A program made the position numbers and the translations under genes. 64,000 bases of DNA, taken from the NCBI RefSeq assembly GCF_037038585.1, contig NC_092520.1:149109104-149173103 (forward strand), written 5' to 3'. The first letter of the stretch is position 1. Every line of letters begins with the position of its first letter. Under the pieces are notes generated by a model. It worked only from the letters and a program-made list of their open reading frames with translations. It did not search any database and was not told the origin of the DNA. Below are positions 1-12,609 of the stretch, one piece after another. The stretch is from Patagioenas fasciata. Lineage: Eukaryota > Chordata > Aves > Columbiformes > Columbidae.

Positions 1-3000
1 ATGAATGTTAGAAGTGATAACTCTTATGGCTCAAGCCCTATAGGCTACACTTTTCCCTTGATCTGATGCCATAAAAAAAGATCTTTCAGGCAAGGGCAAG
101 GCTGAGAACTCTCTTTGGCTTTGGGACATTTCTGCAGTGCTTTTAGAGAAGGAAAAGTGCATATCCATGCTCAGTATGGTCAGGAAAATTTCATTCTCTC
201 CTCCTCTCCTCAACACAGGGTTCTACACATCCAAATCAAGTGCACAAAAATTGAAAGTACCAATCTCTGCAGCTGATAAATGAATCCACTGGAGTGAGCA
301 ACTTCAGCAGCCTATGTCATAGTCTGTCTCTGCTCTGTAGGTGATGAATCCCATTATTCTCATTACTGGGATTTGTCCCACCTTTGTTTTGTCCCTGACC
401 TTCGATCTGCGATGACCAAACTCAAGTCATTCTGCACCATTTGCTGGGTGCCTCTACCCTGCCAAATCAAGGACGTTCCACCCATCACGGTCATTCAAAG
501 ACCCTGTACAATCCTGCCCATAGACTGAGGCTTAACCTGAGTCTCTTCAAAGGCAGAAAATGCATTTGTTGTATGAGCTGAAAAAGAGATTCCCTCTAAT
601 CCAGTAACAACTATGGCAAGTTTTTTCTCAGCTTGACATCTCTCATTTTACACAAGCATATGAAACAGGTGACAAATGGATGTGAAAATGGGTCATGGAG
701 GATTCTGTGTTACTTGCCATCTGTGTCGGGGATGGGAAATGTGTGTCCATGGGGATCCACTAGGCAGCGCTTTCCATGTGTTATCTTCTTGTTGATATTG
801 CTTTGTAAAGACTGAGGGGTTTGAATTTTCAGGGCTAATATTTGGCACACTCTGTGACTGCCACAGGGAGAAGGCTTATTAGGGGGTTGTGGGCTGAACT
901 TTGAAATACTATATCCCTATTGAAAAAGAGACGTCATCCTGAGGATATTTGATTTCTTTATCTCCTAAAGATCACAGGACCAGGGCAAGAACTTTTCCTC
1001 TCCTGCTTGTATTAATAATAGTACTTCTGGCTCTTGGCCATGGTGGAAAATGGAAGGAAAAACAAACTTTCACTGGCCTGTAGGAAGAATTCACCAAACA
1101 TTCACTTTCTGTAGCCTGTATAGACCTAGAAGCAAATTGATAACAAGCAAAGAGGATCATAATTAGGATTTCTCCCGCCCAGTCTTGCACAGCGTTTCAC
1201 TGCACTGTTGCAGTGCCCTTGGTATCTCCCAAGTTCAAATCCTACTTGGTTAAACAGAACGATGCCCCTGCACCGAACTCCTTGGAGGTGCTCTGAACCA
1301 CACGGACTGCTGCCATCTGTCCAAAGCTCTTCCAACACAGATGGCGCATTCAATTCAAGATGCCAAACTCGGTTCCAGGTTTTTCAACACTCCTTTATTT
1401 AAGATGGCAATTTCCTTTAATAGCTGGCAGAACCTGGTAGCTGGCTGGCTCATTTTTTTAAATATTTTTTTTCTTTTAACCACAGGAACATAATCTATAT
1501 CAACTGAAGATTATATGCGTGGCAGATACAGAGTTTCATCCTGGGGCTACTGAAATGAATTGCAAAACCATTCAGTGACTGACTACAAGCAAAAATCAAT
1601 TATACCAGTTACCAAATGACTTAGTTTAAACGTAAAATTATTTGTTCAGACAGCAAGAAACTATTTACATGTGCTACTTTTGAAATTTACCTCTAGCTAT
1701 GACCATATGGTAATTTAACTTTTAAATTGTATTTACTGCATTCTGATAATTTAATCGATCAATGCAAAGCCAAACTCTTCAGAACTCCATGTTTAAGCTT
1801 GAAACTCAAAACTTTTGCAGTTTCTCTCTGCCTTTGAGCAGTCACCATCTTCAGATAATAACAGATCAATCAATGCTCAGCCCTTTGAAGTTTAACAGTT
1901 CAAATGTGTCTACTGCCTTGTATACCCTGCCGTATGTTTTACTCCGAGTGGAGGCTAAACTTTCCTACTTCAGAAGTAATGAGCTCTGCTCAATTAGCAG
2001 AGCAAGTTCTTTTGAGCATCGTGTGTAATTAGTTTCAAGGTCTCTAGTTTTAACAGCCATTTGTTAACAATCTTTTCATATAGCTGCCACAGAACTTGTG
2101 ATTCAAATACAAGTAGGCAGTCAAATAGCTGGAGTGCTTCAGCTACACACACGATTCCAGAACCCAGCTAGGCTTTTCTGAGAAGCAATTTGGCTTTACA
2201 TTTTGGAAGCGATGACATGGCTACTTTAGGTAGAGAAAGAACCAAGGCTTGCACGAGGAGGAAATACTTCTCATTAGATCAGATATTTCTGGATGTGGCA
2301 AAGCAGCTTTGGAACAAACCATCCCATCACTGGATTCTCTTCTTTGTCTCTCTCTTTCCTCTCCTTCTCTATGTCCGTGCCTGCATATGTGTGTACAGAC
2401 TTAAGACTCCATATACAGTGGTGTTCAATGTGTATTCTCCTGCTCTCTGAATTCTGTCTTTTTGCAGTTAGTTTTTATAGGTGGACAGGACTTCTGGCAA
2501 TAGACAACATCTTGAATTCACTTAGTGACAGTGACTGCTGCATGACTAGGTAATGTTTCCCTTTGTGGATCAAAAGGAGAAGACCATTTGCTTGTATTTC
2601 AGCAGGTCTTGGTGTGGAGAACAGGTATTCCTCCATGGCTGACTTGAGCACTGCTTTCTCTCTTTCACATGTTTGCTTGAGGGAGGAAAGGAATTATCTG
2701 GTTTATCTTGGAGAAGTGAAAATAGATTTTCCTATCATAAAAGAAACCTGACAAATCATTGTTGACTACGCTTTGTGCATAACATTGTGATAAGTGCATA
2801 AAAAAAAAAAAAAGAGAAAACAAATAGGATTTTTCTCCCTTTTTTTCTCCCTTGCAAACTCTACGTTTCCATGCCAATAGCCACCATTAGTGCCCTCCTA
2901 AGGAGCGTGAGGGCAGAAGTCCTGAATGCACCAGGACTGCCATCTCTTTCCACGCTTTTTGATGTTGTCAAGCATGGTGAGTTACAAAAACGAATGGGAA

Positions 3001-4984
3001 ATCATAAATCTGTATAGGAAGCAATGTTATTTATTTTGCAGAGTATGTCTGTTGCAATCCGGCTGTACGTGACTGTCATAAGATATTGTCTGCAAATCCC
3101 TTGATTAGAAAAATGGTCTTTTATCACCTCTTCAATATTTGCTGTTTTAGACCTCTTTATTTTTTGTGAGCTTTATGTGGCAAACTATTTAAGCTCAAAG
3201 GGTGGACAGTGGAACTTGTGACAAATCAGGGACGTGTACCACAGTTTTGGATAACGAATGGAGAGACCTGTCCCCTGCCCCAACAGTGGCTTGCCTGATG
3301 ATGGCAGCCCTGGGCCCTGTTTCATGGCAGGAGCGGGCTATTGGTGGGTTGCCCCCAACCTGGGATAAAGGAGTAGGACAGAAGGTTGGAAGACATCAGT
3401 GAGAAAGGCTATGTGGACATTGATCCACACTGAAGATGAGGTATGGGGATTTTGTTGGGAGAGACAGCCTGCCAAAGCCCAGCTGGGCTGCTCAGTGCAT
3501 TGGGTTTGTTTGGGTCACATTAGCAGTGCTGCTGATCCCCCTTTAGGCTGCCTAGCTTACCTCTGTGTGGTACCTCTGCCCCAGGGAATAGTTAGACCCT
3601 CAGCTGCCCATTTCAGAACTACAGGGGATCACAGATTTTGTTTGGTGCAGTAATTTAGGATTTCAAATATTACCTAGAAGTCATTTCAACCTTTAAACCT
3701 TACATGTTGGTTTTGCTTTCATCTACATTACAGTCCATCTTTCTCTTCAACCCCCCTGCCAGTAACTGACATTTTAATTTATGTCAATAACAAGTCCCAG
3801 TTCCATCTTTTAGGCATGTCTTCAGTAGTGACTTTTTTTTTTTCCCCAGAGCTGCTGGGTACTTGTGGGCTTTGGTACTTCAGTGCCTCTGAATACCAGG
3901 CTGTTTCTGTGCCCATGCACAGATGTTGGAGTCTAGCTTTACCTGTCCAAGCCACGCAACTTTGGTGAAAATGAATAGCAATGCACCACCACAAATGGTT
4001 TCCCATGCTGGGGAAAACTCCAGGGAGCCGAATGCCAAAATCTCATCAGCTGCTTAAAGGGAAAGTTTGAGCGATGGCCCTGCTTCTGGTGGAGTTTCCT
4101 TCTGTTCCGGATGTAAACACGCTGTCCTAGTCAGAGTTAACTGTTATTTTTAGCTATGACAAAAGTGCATCTGAAAAGCCTGTTCTGTTGCACTTGGAAA
4201 ATACCAGAACACTCAAAGTGCCAAATATGCTGGGGGAAAAAGCATTCCTGGAGAGGGCTTGCCCCGGACAGTCTGTATGAACTCTTCACAGCTTCCGCTC
4301 CCCTCTTCTTCCCACACACACACAGGCACGCACAGAACAGCTTGGAACTGCACGGGCTGGTGCTGAACTATGCTCAGCAGATCTTCTTTCAGGAATAAAT
4401 TCAAAGTATGTCCAGTATCTTCATTCACCTAACTGAACCTAAGCTTCTTTGCTAAGCAGTTTTATTCCTTTGGTTATAAGCAGGAGGTTTTATTTAAAAT
4501 GCAAAAAGCATTAAAGGAGTGTTAGTTTTCCTGTTTTCTGAAAAAGCCGTGGCTGCCTACCTCTTATACGTGGCTGAGTAGCTGATCAGAACACAGCCTT
4601 TTCTTAAGCAAAAGTTGTTGGGAGTTGTCACTAACACAAGAAAGGTCATATTTGGGAGGAGACGGACATAGTGCAGGCACCGAAGTAATGCTTTGGAGAA
4701 GGCAGCCCTCTGGTGTTTTTGGAAGAAGGACAAGTGATGGACCAGAGTAGAGAAAACAAGTTCCATGGCACTAAAGTGTCTTTCCCACCAGCAAGACACG
4801 GTGAGGACTGTTTGACACAGACGATACCGCAGCCTGGATGGCGTGGATGAGCACCCACATTGTGGAGCGGTGTGGATGTGGTGGAGCAGCACTGATCCTG
4901 TGGATCAGCACGCGTGCTGTGGATGCCGTGGAGCAGCGCGGATGCTGTGGAGCCGGCTGGGACGTTCCCAGTCCCTAGATAAGC
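1..4984. other. 5' flanking region of TMTC1, no gene seen
   Basis: This is ordinary AT-rich vertebrate DNA upstream of the CpG-rich promoter region. Only short open frames without family resemblance are present on either strand. There is a run of A near 2800 and a short CA run near 4316. No RNA gene, CR1 copy or LTR was recognised. Distal regulatory elements could be present, but nothing in the sequence alone lets me place one. Confidence 0.6.
4839..4955. repeat. Degenerate GTGGA-type minisatellite
   Basis: The motifs GTGGATG and GTGGAGCAGC recur many times within about 115 bp, in imperfect units of roughly 12 to 25 bp. The block sits immediately upstream of the CpG-rich exon 1 region. Copies are diverged, so this is an old or slowly expanding tandem repeat. 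No function can be read from it. Confidence 0.55.
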
Positions 4985-5300
4985 ACGGACCGCAGGGAGG
5001 CTAGTCTTGCCGCGACCGGCCGTGGAGGGGAATGCCCGTGGAGCGATGGGGGAGGCCCTGGCACCAGGGAGGGCAGCCTTGCACTTGCTTTCCGCGGGTG
5101 ATAGGGGCGATCAGCCGCACCAGGGTTCTGCTCCCAGCCTCGCAGCACACCTCGCTCGCGGGCGGCACGGCCTCGCGTGGGTGCTGCCGTGCCGGGAGAG
5201 CCTCCCTCTCCGGTGTGCGGGGGCCACCCCGGGCAGAGCCCACCCCGCCGGCGGGCCGAGGTGGCGGCGGGGGTGACAGCGCGGCAAGGAGCATGCGTGC

Positions 5301-5343
5301 GGGGGGAGGAGGAGGAGGAGGAGGTAGAGGAGGAGGAGGAGGG
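5301..5343 (+). repeat. (GGA)n purine tract in promoter/5' leader
   Basis: A run of GGA triplets with one GTA interruption, starting with six consecutive G. It lies about 180 to 220 bp before the TMTC1 start codon. Such GGA repeats can form G-quadruplex-type structures, which is family-level knowledge and not shown here. It would be in the promoter or in the 5' UTR depending on the transcription start. Confidence 0.8.
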
Positions 5344-5442
5344 ATGGCGCGGGGAGGCGGCCGCTGTTTATTTGCAGCCGGGCAGGCTGCGCCTCGGCAG
5401 AGCGCGAGTGGCCGGCGGTGGTCCCGCTGCCCGCCCCGCACC

Positions 5443-5526
5443 ATGCGGGCGCCGCTGCCTCCCCGCGCCGTGGCGGCGGCGGAGCCGGGGCAGCCAGCGC
5501 GGCGCCCCGCACCCGCGCCATGGTGA
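5443..5526 (+). other. Upstream ORF overlapping the TMTC1 start codon
   Basis: An ATG at 5443 (A at -3, C at +4) opens a 27-codon frame that ends at the TGA at 5524-5526, four bases past the first base of the TMTC1 ATG (5520). The two frames differ. The same open frame extends upstream without a stop to about 5032 and holds further in-frame ATGs at 5293 and 5344, where the GGA tract encodes polyglycine. The peptide is Arg/Ala/Pro-rich and resembles no family. If the mRNA begins upstream of 5443, ribosomes starting here would pass the main start codon. Whether it is transcribed is unknown. Confidence 0.5.
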
Positions 5527-5839
5527 CGGGCCCGGCGCTGGGCTCCCGCTGCCGGGACCGAGCCGCGCCGCCCTCCCCCGACCCGTCTCCGCCGTCGGCG
5601 GGCGGGCGGCGCGGCGGAGCGGTGGCAGCGGCGGTGCTGGCGGGGCTGTGCGCCCTGTGCTACGGCAACTCTCTGCGGGGCGAGTTCGTGCACGACGACG
5701 TCTGGGCCATCGTGAACAACCCCGACGTGAGGGCGGCCGCTCCCGTGGCCGCCGCTTTTTCCAACGACTTCTGGGGCAAGCGGATGGCCGAGAACACCAG
5801 CCACAAGTCTTACCGACCCCTCTGCGTTCTCACCTTCAA
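5520..5839 (+). CDS. TMTC1: TMTC1 exon 1, N-terminus, first membrane segment and HDD motif
   Basis: TMTC1 is an ER multi-pass membrane enzyme of the TMTC1-4 family, which adds O-linked mannose to cadherin extracellular domains. This exon encodes residues 1-106 plus two bases of codon 107. The start is the first in-frame ATG (G at -3, G at +4). Residues 1-32 are a variable Pro/Arg/Gly-rich leader. Residues about 33-48 are a hydrophobic first membrane segment. Next come GEFVHDDVWAIVNN, with the acidic pair at 59-60, and a sequon N92-T-S followed by HKSYRPLCVLTF. The acidic pair after the first helix is the expected GT-C-type catalytic position of the family. It matches my recollection of vertebrate TMTC1 closely and TMTC4 less well. 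The donor is CAA|GTAAGT. Confidence 0.93.
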
Positions 5840-7601
5840 GTAAGTGCCCTCCGCCGGCGCGGAGGCCGGCGCCGGGTTGGGGGCAACGGGTGTCCCCGGA
5901 CACCGCCGCCTCCCGTCCCGTGGCTTCGTGATTCAGCATTTCTGCCCGGAGCTGTACGGGACGGGCTGTGTCCCGGGGGAAGGACGGCGGGGCTGCTGCC
6001 ACCGGGGCGGTCCGGTGGAAGTTAACTGCAGCAGAGGAATGACGAGGAGCCGCTCCTGGGGGAGGCTGCCGCTCTCCCGGCAAGTGCCCCGCTTCCCTCG
6101 CCGTTCGGGAACAGGTGGCGCCTCTTCCCCAGGCTGCCGGGCGATAAAAGTGAAAACCGAGCATTTCTGAAAGCTCTTTCCACTGAGAAGGGTGTTTAAA
6201 TAGAATTCCTCGTGAGTTGCTCCTCTTACTCATCCCCTCTGCTCTATCTCCAGTACTTTTCTCTGCAATTGAATGATCATGCCAGAAACTTAGCCGGTGC
6301 TGTTTTGAAGCAGCCCGATAATCATCCTGACCTTTCTTTTTAACGCGAAGGGAAAAGGTACCGCGCCGTTTCTCGCAGCCAGCCTGGCAGCCTCTCACGG
6401 CAGTCACGGAGTTCCCCGCCAGCCTCGTCTGCTTCAGATGTTCCCTGTGTACCGGGCAGAGTTGTTGAGGAGTTTTGGTTTTACTGGAATAAAGAGTAGC
6501 TGGGTAGCGGCAAAGTGACAGTTACCATTGCTCATCCTAGAAAGAAAACCCAGATACCCCTCTCTCTCTGTGAGGAGAATAATTTGCAGCAGATCAGCTT
6601 AGTTACAATTCATGTAGTTTGTCATCCTTTCCATTAGCTTGTTCTTTTTTTTTTTTTTATTTTTTACTCTGCTGAAACATAAATGATGGTGAATGTTTGC
6701 CGTGTTCTAGTATTTAAAATGATATGGGTGTTTCTGGGGAACTGCACAGAAGAACTCGTGTATCTGGGTGATGTTTAGCTCTAGGGTTCTGTTTGTGGGT
6801 GATCGGTAGATGCTGATTACAAACCCATAGCAGGCATAAAGAACACACCGTATAGACACTGGAAAGTAAGTCAGGAGGAGGTGTTAGTGGAACCTTGTCA
6901 CTCTGCTAATTGAGTAACTACTTATTAAAATACCTGATATATAAATAACAGTTCGTGAACTGCATGAAAAATTGCATGTTTTTGTGAGGCACAAGCAGTT
7001 TCGGTGAATGCAGCGTCCCTTATGTATTCCCATGGAGTACTTGCTGCCCTTTGGTTGTCAGGGCAGGTGGGTTTGAAGCCAAGAGCAGTCGGTGTCGCTG
7101 TTGGGGGAAGCTGGGCTGAATGGGAACGGGGTGGAGTATCCCTGATAGAGCAAAACTGTGAACAGCACAGATCCTTGTAAACTGGGTTGTTTAGATTTTG
7201 TACCTTCTCCTCGAAAGGGATCTCAGCAGTTTTCCATAGAGAGTGAAGGCAGCCACAGACGGAGCTGGCTTTGTGCACACAGGGTGCCTTCTCCATCGGG
7301 TGTCCAGCCAATCTGTTGCACTTTGGGGAGCCATCTCATTAATCTGTTCCCTCCAGCAGTATATCTGGGGGTAATTTGAGAGGTGAGTGAACCTGCATGT
7401 ATTGTCACTGACCGCGCTGCATGCGATATTGCTGCCTATCAGCTTCCTAGATCAGGTTGCAGGATTGAGGTTATGTTATGCTAATTAACAAAGAATCTTA
7501 AACTTTAATAATGGAATGGAAACTAAATGCTTTAGTTCTCGTTTATATGTCTTGACTCTGAGCTGGTTTTGCCTTTGCTATTTAAAGGGAGGGGGGTGTT
7601 T

Positions 7602-7621
7602 AAAAAAAAAAAAAAAAAAAA
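7602..7621. repeat. Poly(A) run, 20 bp
   Basis: Twenty consecutive A residues in intron 1. No retroposon body with target duplications was recognised next to it, so it is listed as a simple repeat only. Confidence 0.9.
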
Positions 7622-10600
7622 GGATGAAGTGCTGTCTCCGTCTAGTCCTTTTTGGAAATTAGTGAGACTAATTTTGTGAGCAAGATTTCACCCTCAAGTG
7701 CTTATAATAGCCGTACAGCTAAGACATAGGGTCAAAGGCAGAGTCATTTGTTCACTGCTTGGCATTACATTTGGAATGGGGAAGGAATCGTTCATCTTCC
7801 TTGGCTGCAGAGGAAGATTATTTCCACCATGTCCCTTCTAGCCCTCCAGTTTCCACGTTCTTCCCATTTCTTTTTTACCAGTTGTGTGTCAGAGGAAGAT
7901 GTTAAGATGTGGGTGGAGTGGGTCCTCCAAACTCAACACTTCCAAAGAGGCTGCAGGGAGCTTTTGCCAAGCGACATCGAGCCTGTGGTTGAGCTGTGCT
8001 CTGCCTACCTGAGCCACCCGCCCCTGCCTTGCCCAACCAGAGGTTGCTGGTTGCTCTCTGTCCTCCTGGAGAAGGAAAAGAGTTTACCCTGATGCTTGTC
8101 AAATGCTCAACAGGAATGGGCTTTTAAGAGAATGGAAGTGAATGCTGTTAATACTTCTGTTAGAATTTACAGTATCTACTTAGGATACTTGAGGAAACTG
8201 TGTGATGTGTGTGTCAGAGGATCTTGCTGAGGAAAGGAAGGGGGGACCGAAGTATTCTGGTCTTTTTTTTTTTTTATTTGCTTGTTTTATTTTATTTCTT
8301 TTGCTAATTTGGCCAAATCTGAGGCATTTTAATAGTAGCGTGCTTCTTTATACCTGCCTGTTGGCTGTGCTTCTGTTGCATGAAACTTTTATCTGGAAGG
8401 GCTTATTTTGAGTCTAGCTATACTAAGATTAAAAATCTGGGAGATCTCCAAACTGCATGTACAGAACAGATGTGAAGGGTGGGCTGAAATTTATATCTAC
8501 AGCTCCATCGGTCTACAGAAACTTAGTCTCTTTTCTGTCTTTTGTGGCTGTGAAAGGAAGGACTCAGGATGCCCTATGGACTTTTCATTAAGCTGAATGT
8601 ATCCTACGTATATGATACATATTCCTGAAATGATCTCAATTTAAAAAATCTTATCACCCATCTGTCAGAAAAATGTTAATCAGACATTGCTGGAATTTTG
8701 TAACAGTAGTTCAGTGTCCCTGATGAACTGGAAATCTTAAGTGACAGTCTTCTTTCCTGTAGACTAATGCTCTGGAGCCAAACAGTAAAAAGAGCTCCGG
8801 TATTTGATGTTATTCACACCGGATCTGTCAGTATGAATGATCAGAGGAAAGTGAGAGTGGCCTGTGTTACTGGAACCATTAAGTAGAACTTCAAATATTC
8901 ACAGAACTGCTGCATTGTTTTGTGTTGGTTAACGTCAGAAGGGGAAAAAAAGCCAGCACATGGACTGTTGAATTAAATAATGTTTGCTTCGCATCTTTGA
9001 ACTCCTCTCGCCTTTTCTCTTGGCTTCAGTAAAGTAAAGGAGTGTTAAAACTAGTGGGTTCAGAAACATTCCTGTTACATATGGGTAACTGTTGGGTGAC
9101 ATGTCTAGTACAACTCCTCATCTGCATAGGAGCTGACATGGTAGGCAGTGATTTTGCCTAGCCCTTAGGAAAAAACTTACTTCATACTCTCTTCTCCAGT
9201 TGTTCAGAGATGTTTACCTGCAGCTATTTTCTTTTCCAATAAGTGATTCAATATACTTCTTTCTAAAGAAGGTGACTTTTCGGATAGGATATACTATTTA
9301 TTGGTGTCTTCCCTATAAAATGTTAAGATGAAGGGTGGGAAAAAAAAACAACCTGCCAGTTCTCTAATTCACTCAAGATTTTATATTTAAACTGGGTGCT
9401 TTCTGTCTTACACCTTGTCTCCACTAACAGAACGTCAGTGAATCATTTATTCTCGCAGTAGCACTTGAGTTATTCCTTGGTTCCAGTGGTTTTGCAAAAA
9501 TGTTTCTCAACTGTTGAAGCAGAAGGTGCAATCCTCAGTGCTGTTTCCCTCCCTCTTTCTCTTATTCTCTGCCAAATCCCTATTTGGATAGATTTTTCAG
9601 CTCAGAAACAAGTAGGTGATGGAGGTTTGATGTAGTCAGCAGCACAGCAGACTTAGCCTGAAGGTGTGCAGTAGTAGGAAATGGTGAGAACGAAGCCTTT
9701 TGAAAAACCCCAATGCCAAGATTTAAAGACTCTTAATCAGAGATCAGCCTCCTGGCTTTGCAGGTAGCCCAGAAGTGAAGGCCCTGCCTGTTCAGCCTCT
9801 TTGGCAGCAGGATGGGGGCACTGCCAAGGCAGATGCTGCTGAGGGAGGTGCCTCAAGTGACAGGTCACCAGGGACAAAAGGAAAAGGTGGTGACAGGTCT
9901 AGGCCACATAGCCATGACAGAGACTCAGGAGGATGACCCTAGGCAGAGAAGCACAGGAGATACCTGGTCTTCTTCGAAAGAGGTGGAAGTGACTGTTCAC
10001 TGGAAATCTTTTTGGCTTCATGGGAGGGGTGTAAGGGTGCCCACTCCAGCTGCTGCTGGGGGGCTCTGGTGGCCTAGGAGGAGAGGAGCTGGTGGGGACA
10101 AGCTGTAAAGGGGAACACAACTCTCCCACCAGAAAAGACATAGACACAATTTGTACACACAGTCATCTTACTAGTACTCTGGCTGGAAAAATTGGGGAAA
10201 AAGATATATTAAAAAGGCCAGGCTGTGCTTAGCTGCTGACTGCAGAATGGATGACCCTTCAGGTTTGCTCACTGAGACTGATGGTCACTATTGGCTTGGG
10301 TACGTACATGTCTAGGAAGTAAATGGGACCCTTCAGCAATGCTTCAGTATTCTGTGTGGGCACCCAGAGCCACATCTAAGACTACCAGTGGCTTTGGATC
10401 AAAAACTTAAGTGACTGTGAGGTTGGGTTAGATGTAAATACTTAGCCAAAGAGAAAAACAATCCAATAATTCACTACTGACCTTCTGATCTATCCAGTTG
10501 CTTATAGCTGATCCTTCTGTTTTTTCAGGTGTATCAGTGGCATGGGTTTCAAGGACCAGGAGCTTAAGAAAACCAAAACAACTTGGAGAAGAAAAAAAGA

Positions 10601-12460
10601 CTTTAGATTTTATTTGTTCTTGATTTAATACCATATTACAGTTTGACATCACAGGGTAATATAGTGCAGCTATAATGTACCAGGTTCAATATACACCGAA
10701 CAAGTATTTTCTTTGCTCTGTACATCTCTATTAGGGCAACATCACAATGTTTAAGATTGTGATAGTATTTCTCCTCTACGGCTTAGTCTAATGTTTCTAC
10801 CCTAGCTATAGAGATCACTCTCCACACTGATGCTGTGATACCTGCCATGAAATTGATGTGGGACTGGTGTAGCCACAGCGGGCAACATGGAATTTGTGAA
10901 AAGAGGTGCAGTTGCTTTTATTAGGTTGGTTATGTTATAGCTGGAACACACAGACACATTTCTAGGCATATCAGCTTTTCTTCTGACCCAGAGCAGAATG
11001 CCTTGCTGCCATTTCAGGTCTGGGACAGGGTGCATGTGCCTCAGAGCTTGTTTGTTTTCCCCAGTTCCAGGTGCACAGAAGTCCTCCCCACTCCCACCAC
11101 CTTGAATGTAATTTTCGCACCAGGTGTCTGATGTTTTTGGCTGTAGGTTTGGGTTGCGTTTCTCTAGGGGGACCAGCAGGGTTGCTTTTGCTCCCTGGAA
11201 GTGGGCCAGGACTCCTGGAGAGGGTTGGGGGGAAGGTCCATGCCCTGGAGGGAAGGTGCAGGCCCAGCTGGGGATCCCTGCTGCCATGCAAAACCACGTT
11301 GGATTTCTGCCTAGCCACAACATTTTCTCAGTCCTTAATACCCAATAAAATTTGCCTGTCTCCTGAATTAAAAACCTTTTGTTTTGAGGGGAAGAGCTCA
11401 CTAAAAGATCCAGGCGGATTCTCCTGGAAGACTTGGCTGAAGTGAATCCAGTCACGCATATGTTTGCTGCTTGCTTCAGTGGTGTTTTGTCTCTGTTTAA
11501 TACCTACCAATTCCTGGGGGGTTTTTCTCATCTGGCATCCTATTCCTCTTGCACCGATGTCACCCTTAATTTCCTTTTGTCTTCTTCTACCTGAAAGGCT
11601 CAGCTTTGGACCAACCTTCTTCCCCACAGGAGCATCCCTGTCAATACTCTTTACAGTCCATGAAAATAAAGTGCTCTGGCTGCTGCTGGTTAGCTAAAGG
11701 CATTTCTCTGCATTTACTCGCTGTGTTTCTGACTGCTTTCCTGGGCCTTCTCATTTATTCTCTCTCAGATTTAAAAGGAGGGGAAAAAAAAAGGCTGTTC
11801 TCTTTTCACTCACTATACTTTTTTTTTTTCATTTGCTTCTGTATAAATTAAAATGGCACTTCCGTCATCTGCAGCTTGAGCTGAAAGATTACCAAATGTA
11901 TTTTAAATTTGGTGGAAAAGCTCTTTTACCTAGTTTGAAATATTCTCTTCTTTAAGCCTAATAACTTTAGACTAGATTTCTTGTAGCGTTTTATCTTTTT
12001 GATGAACGACTGTCCTGGCTTGGTTCTTGATCACGTTCATCTCTTACTCTCTCAGTGCTTGTGAGAGGACTGCTTGATGGCTGCTAAAGAGTTTCACGAG
12101 AAGTTAATTTCCTTCAGTGCATTCTTCCTGCCGAAGCTATGCTCAAGAATAATTTAGAAGACAACCTCTCTTTTGTTCAAAATCTGGGTAAAATGACGCC
12201 TAGTTTGTCAATTTGTAAATTGCCATTTTCTGGCTTTTAAAAAAATTTTGCAAGGCTGTTTGTAGAGATGAATCTAAAGCTATGTGAATGATGCTTTCAG
12301 TATTATTAACACAGGAATGATCATCAAGCCACACTTTCCAGGGTTTCCCTAGAAATTTCTGCCCTGGCATATTTGCTGCTTCCAAGGTGTTGCTGCTTCC
12401 CAGTCTAATTGTAATTTCTATTTTATTTTCTTAACTGTACTGGAAAACAATAACCTGCTT

Positions 12461-12520
12461 TGAATGCCAACACTTAACTAGTGCTCTTGTTGAATGCCAA
12501 CACTTAACTCTTGTGCTCTA
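12461..12520. repeat. 30-bp tandem duplication
   Basis: The 19-mer TGAATGCCAACACTTAACT occurs at 12461 and again at 12491, each followed by a similar GTGCTCT-containing segment. This gives a period of 30 bp and two copies. The near identity suggests a recent local slippage event in intron 1. Confidence 0.85.
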
Positions 12521-12609
12521 AGGGAATTGCTATAGCCTGGGAATTGATATGGCCTCTGTCTTCTCAACCATCCGCGTTATAGCAAATCAGGTAACAAACC
12601 ATTTAAACC

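Larger units (their letters stand above)
4985..6140 (+). promoter_or_regulatory. TMTC1: CpG island and probable TMTC1 promoter
   Basis: Base composition changes abruptly here from AT-rich flank to very GC- and CpG-rich sequence, with NotI-like GCGGCCGC and GGGCGG-type boxes, and then falls back near 6140. The first coding exon of TMTC1 (start codon 5520) lies in the middle. CpG islands over the first exon are the usual promoter type for widely expressed vertebrate genes. No convincing TATA box is placed at a sensible distance. The transcription start is not visible; somewhere between about 5280 and 5500 is my inference. Confidence 0.75.

Noticed and set aside
1205-1250. tRNA-like T-arm (AGTTCAAATCCTACTTGG)
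   Set aside because: No matching acceptor, D or anticodon arms could be placed around it.
5177-6025. 282-codon + strand frame overlapping exon 1
   Set aside because: A GC-driven shadow frame. The TMTC1 frame is in a different phase and is the one conserved, with correct splice phase.
5001-6407. 468-codon minus-strand open frame across exon 1
   Set aside because: It lies antisense to TMTC1 exon 1 in a CpG island, where stop codons are rare by composition. The translation is low-complexity Pro/Arg/Ala and resembles no family.
10802-11455. 217-codon minus frame in intron 1
   Set aside because: Open frames of comparable length exist on the opposite strand over the same bases, and the translation has no family resemblance or consistent codon bias.
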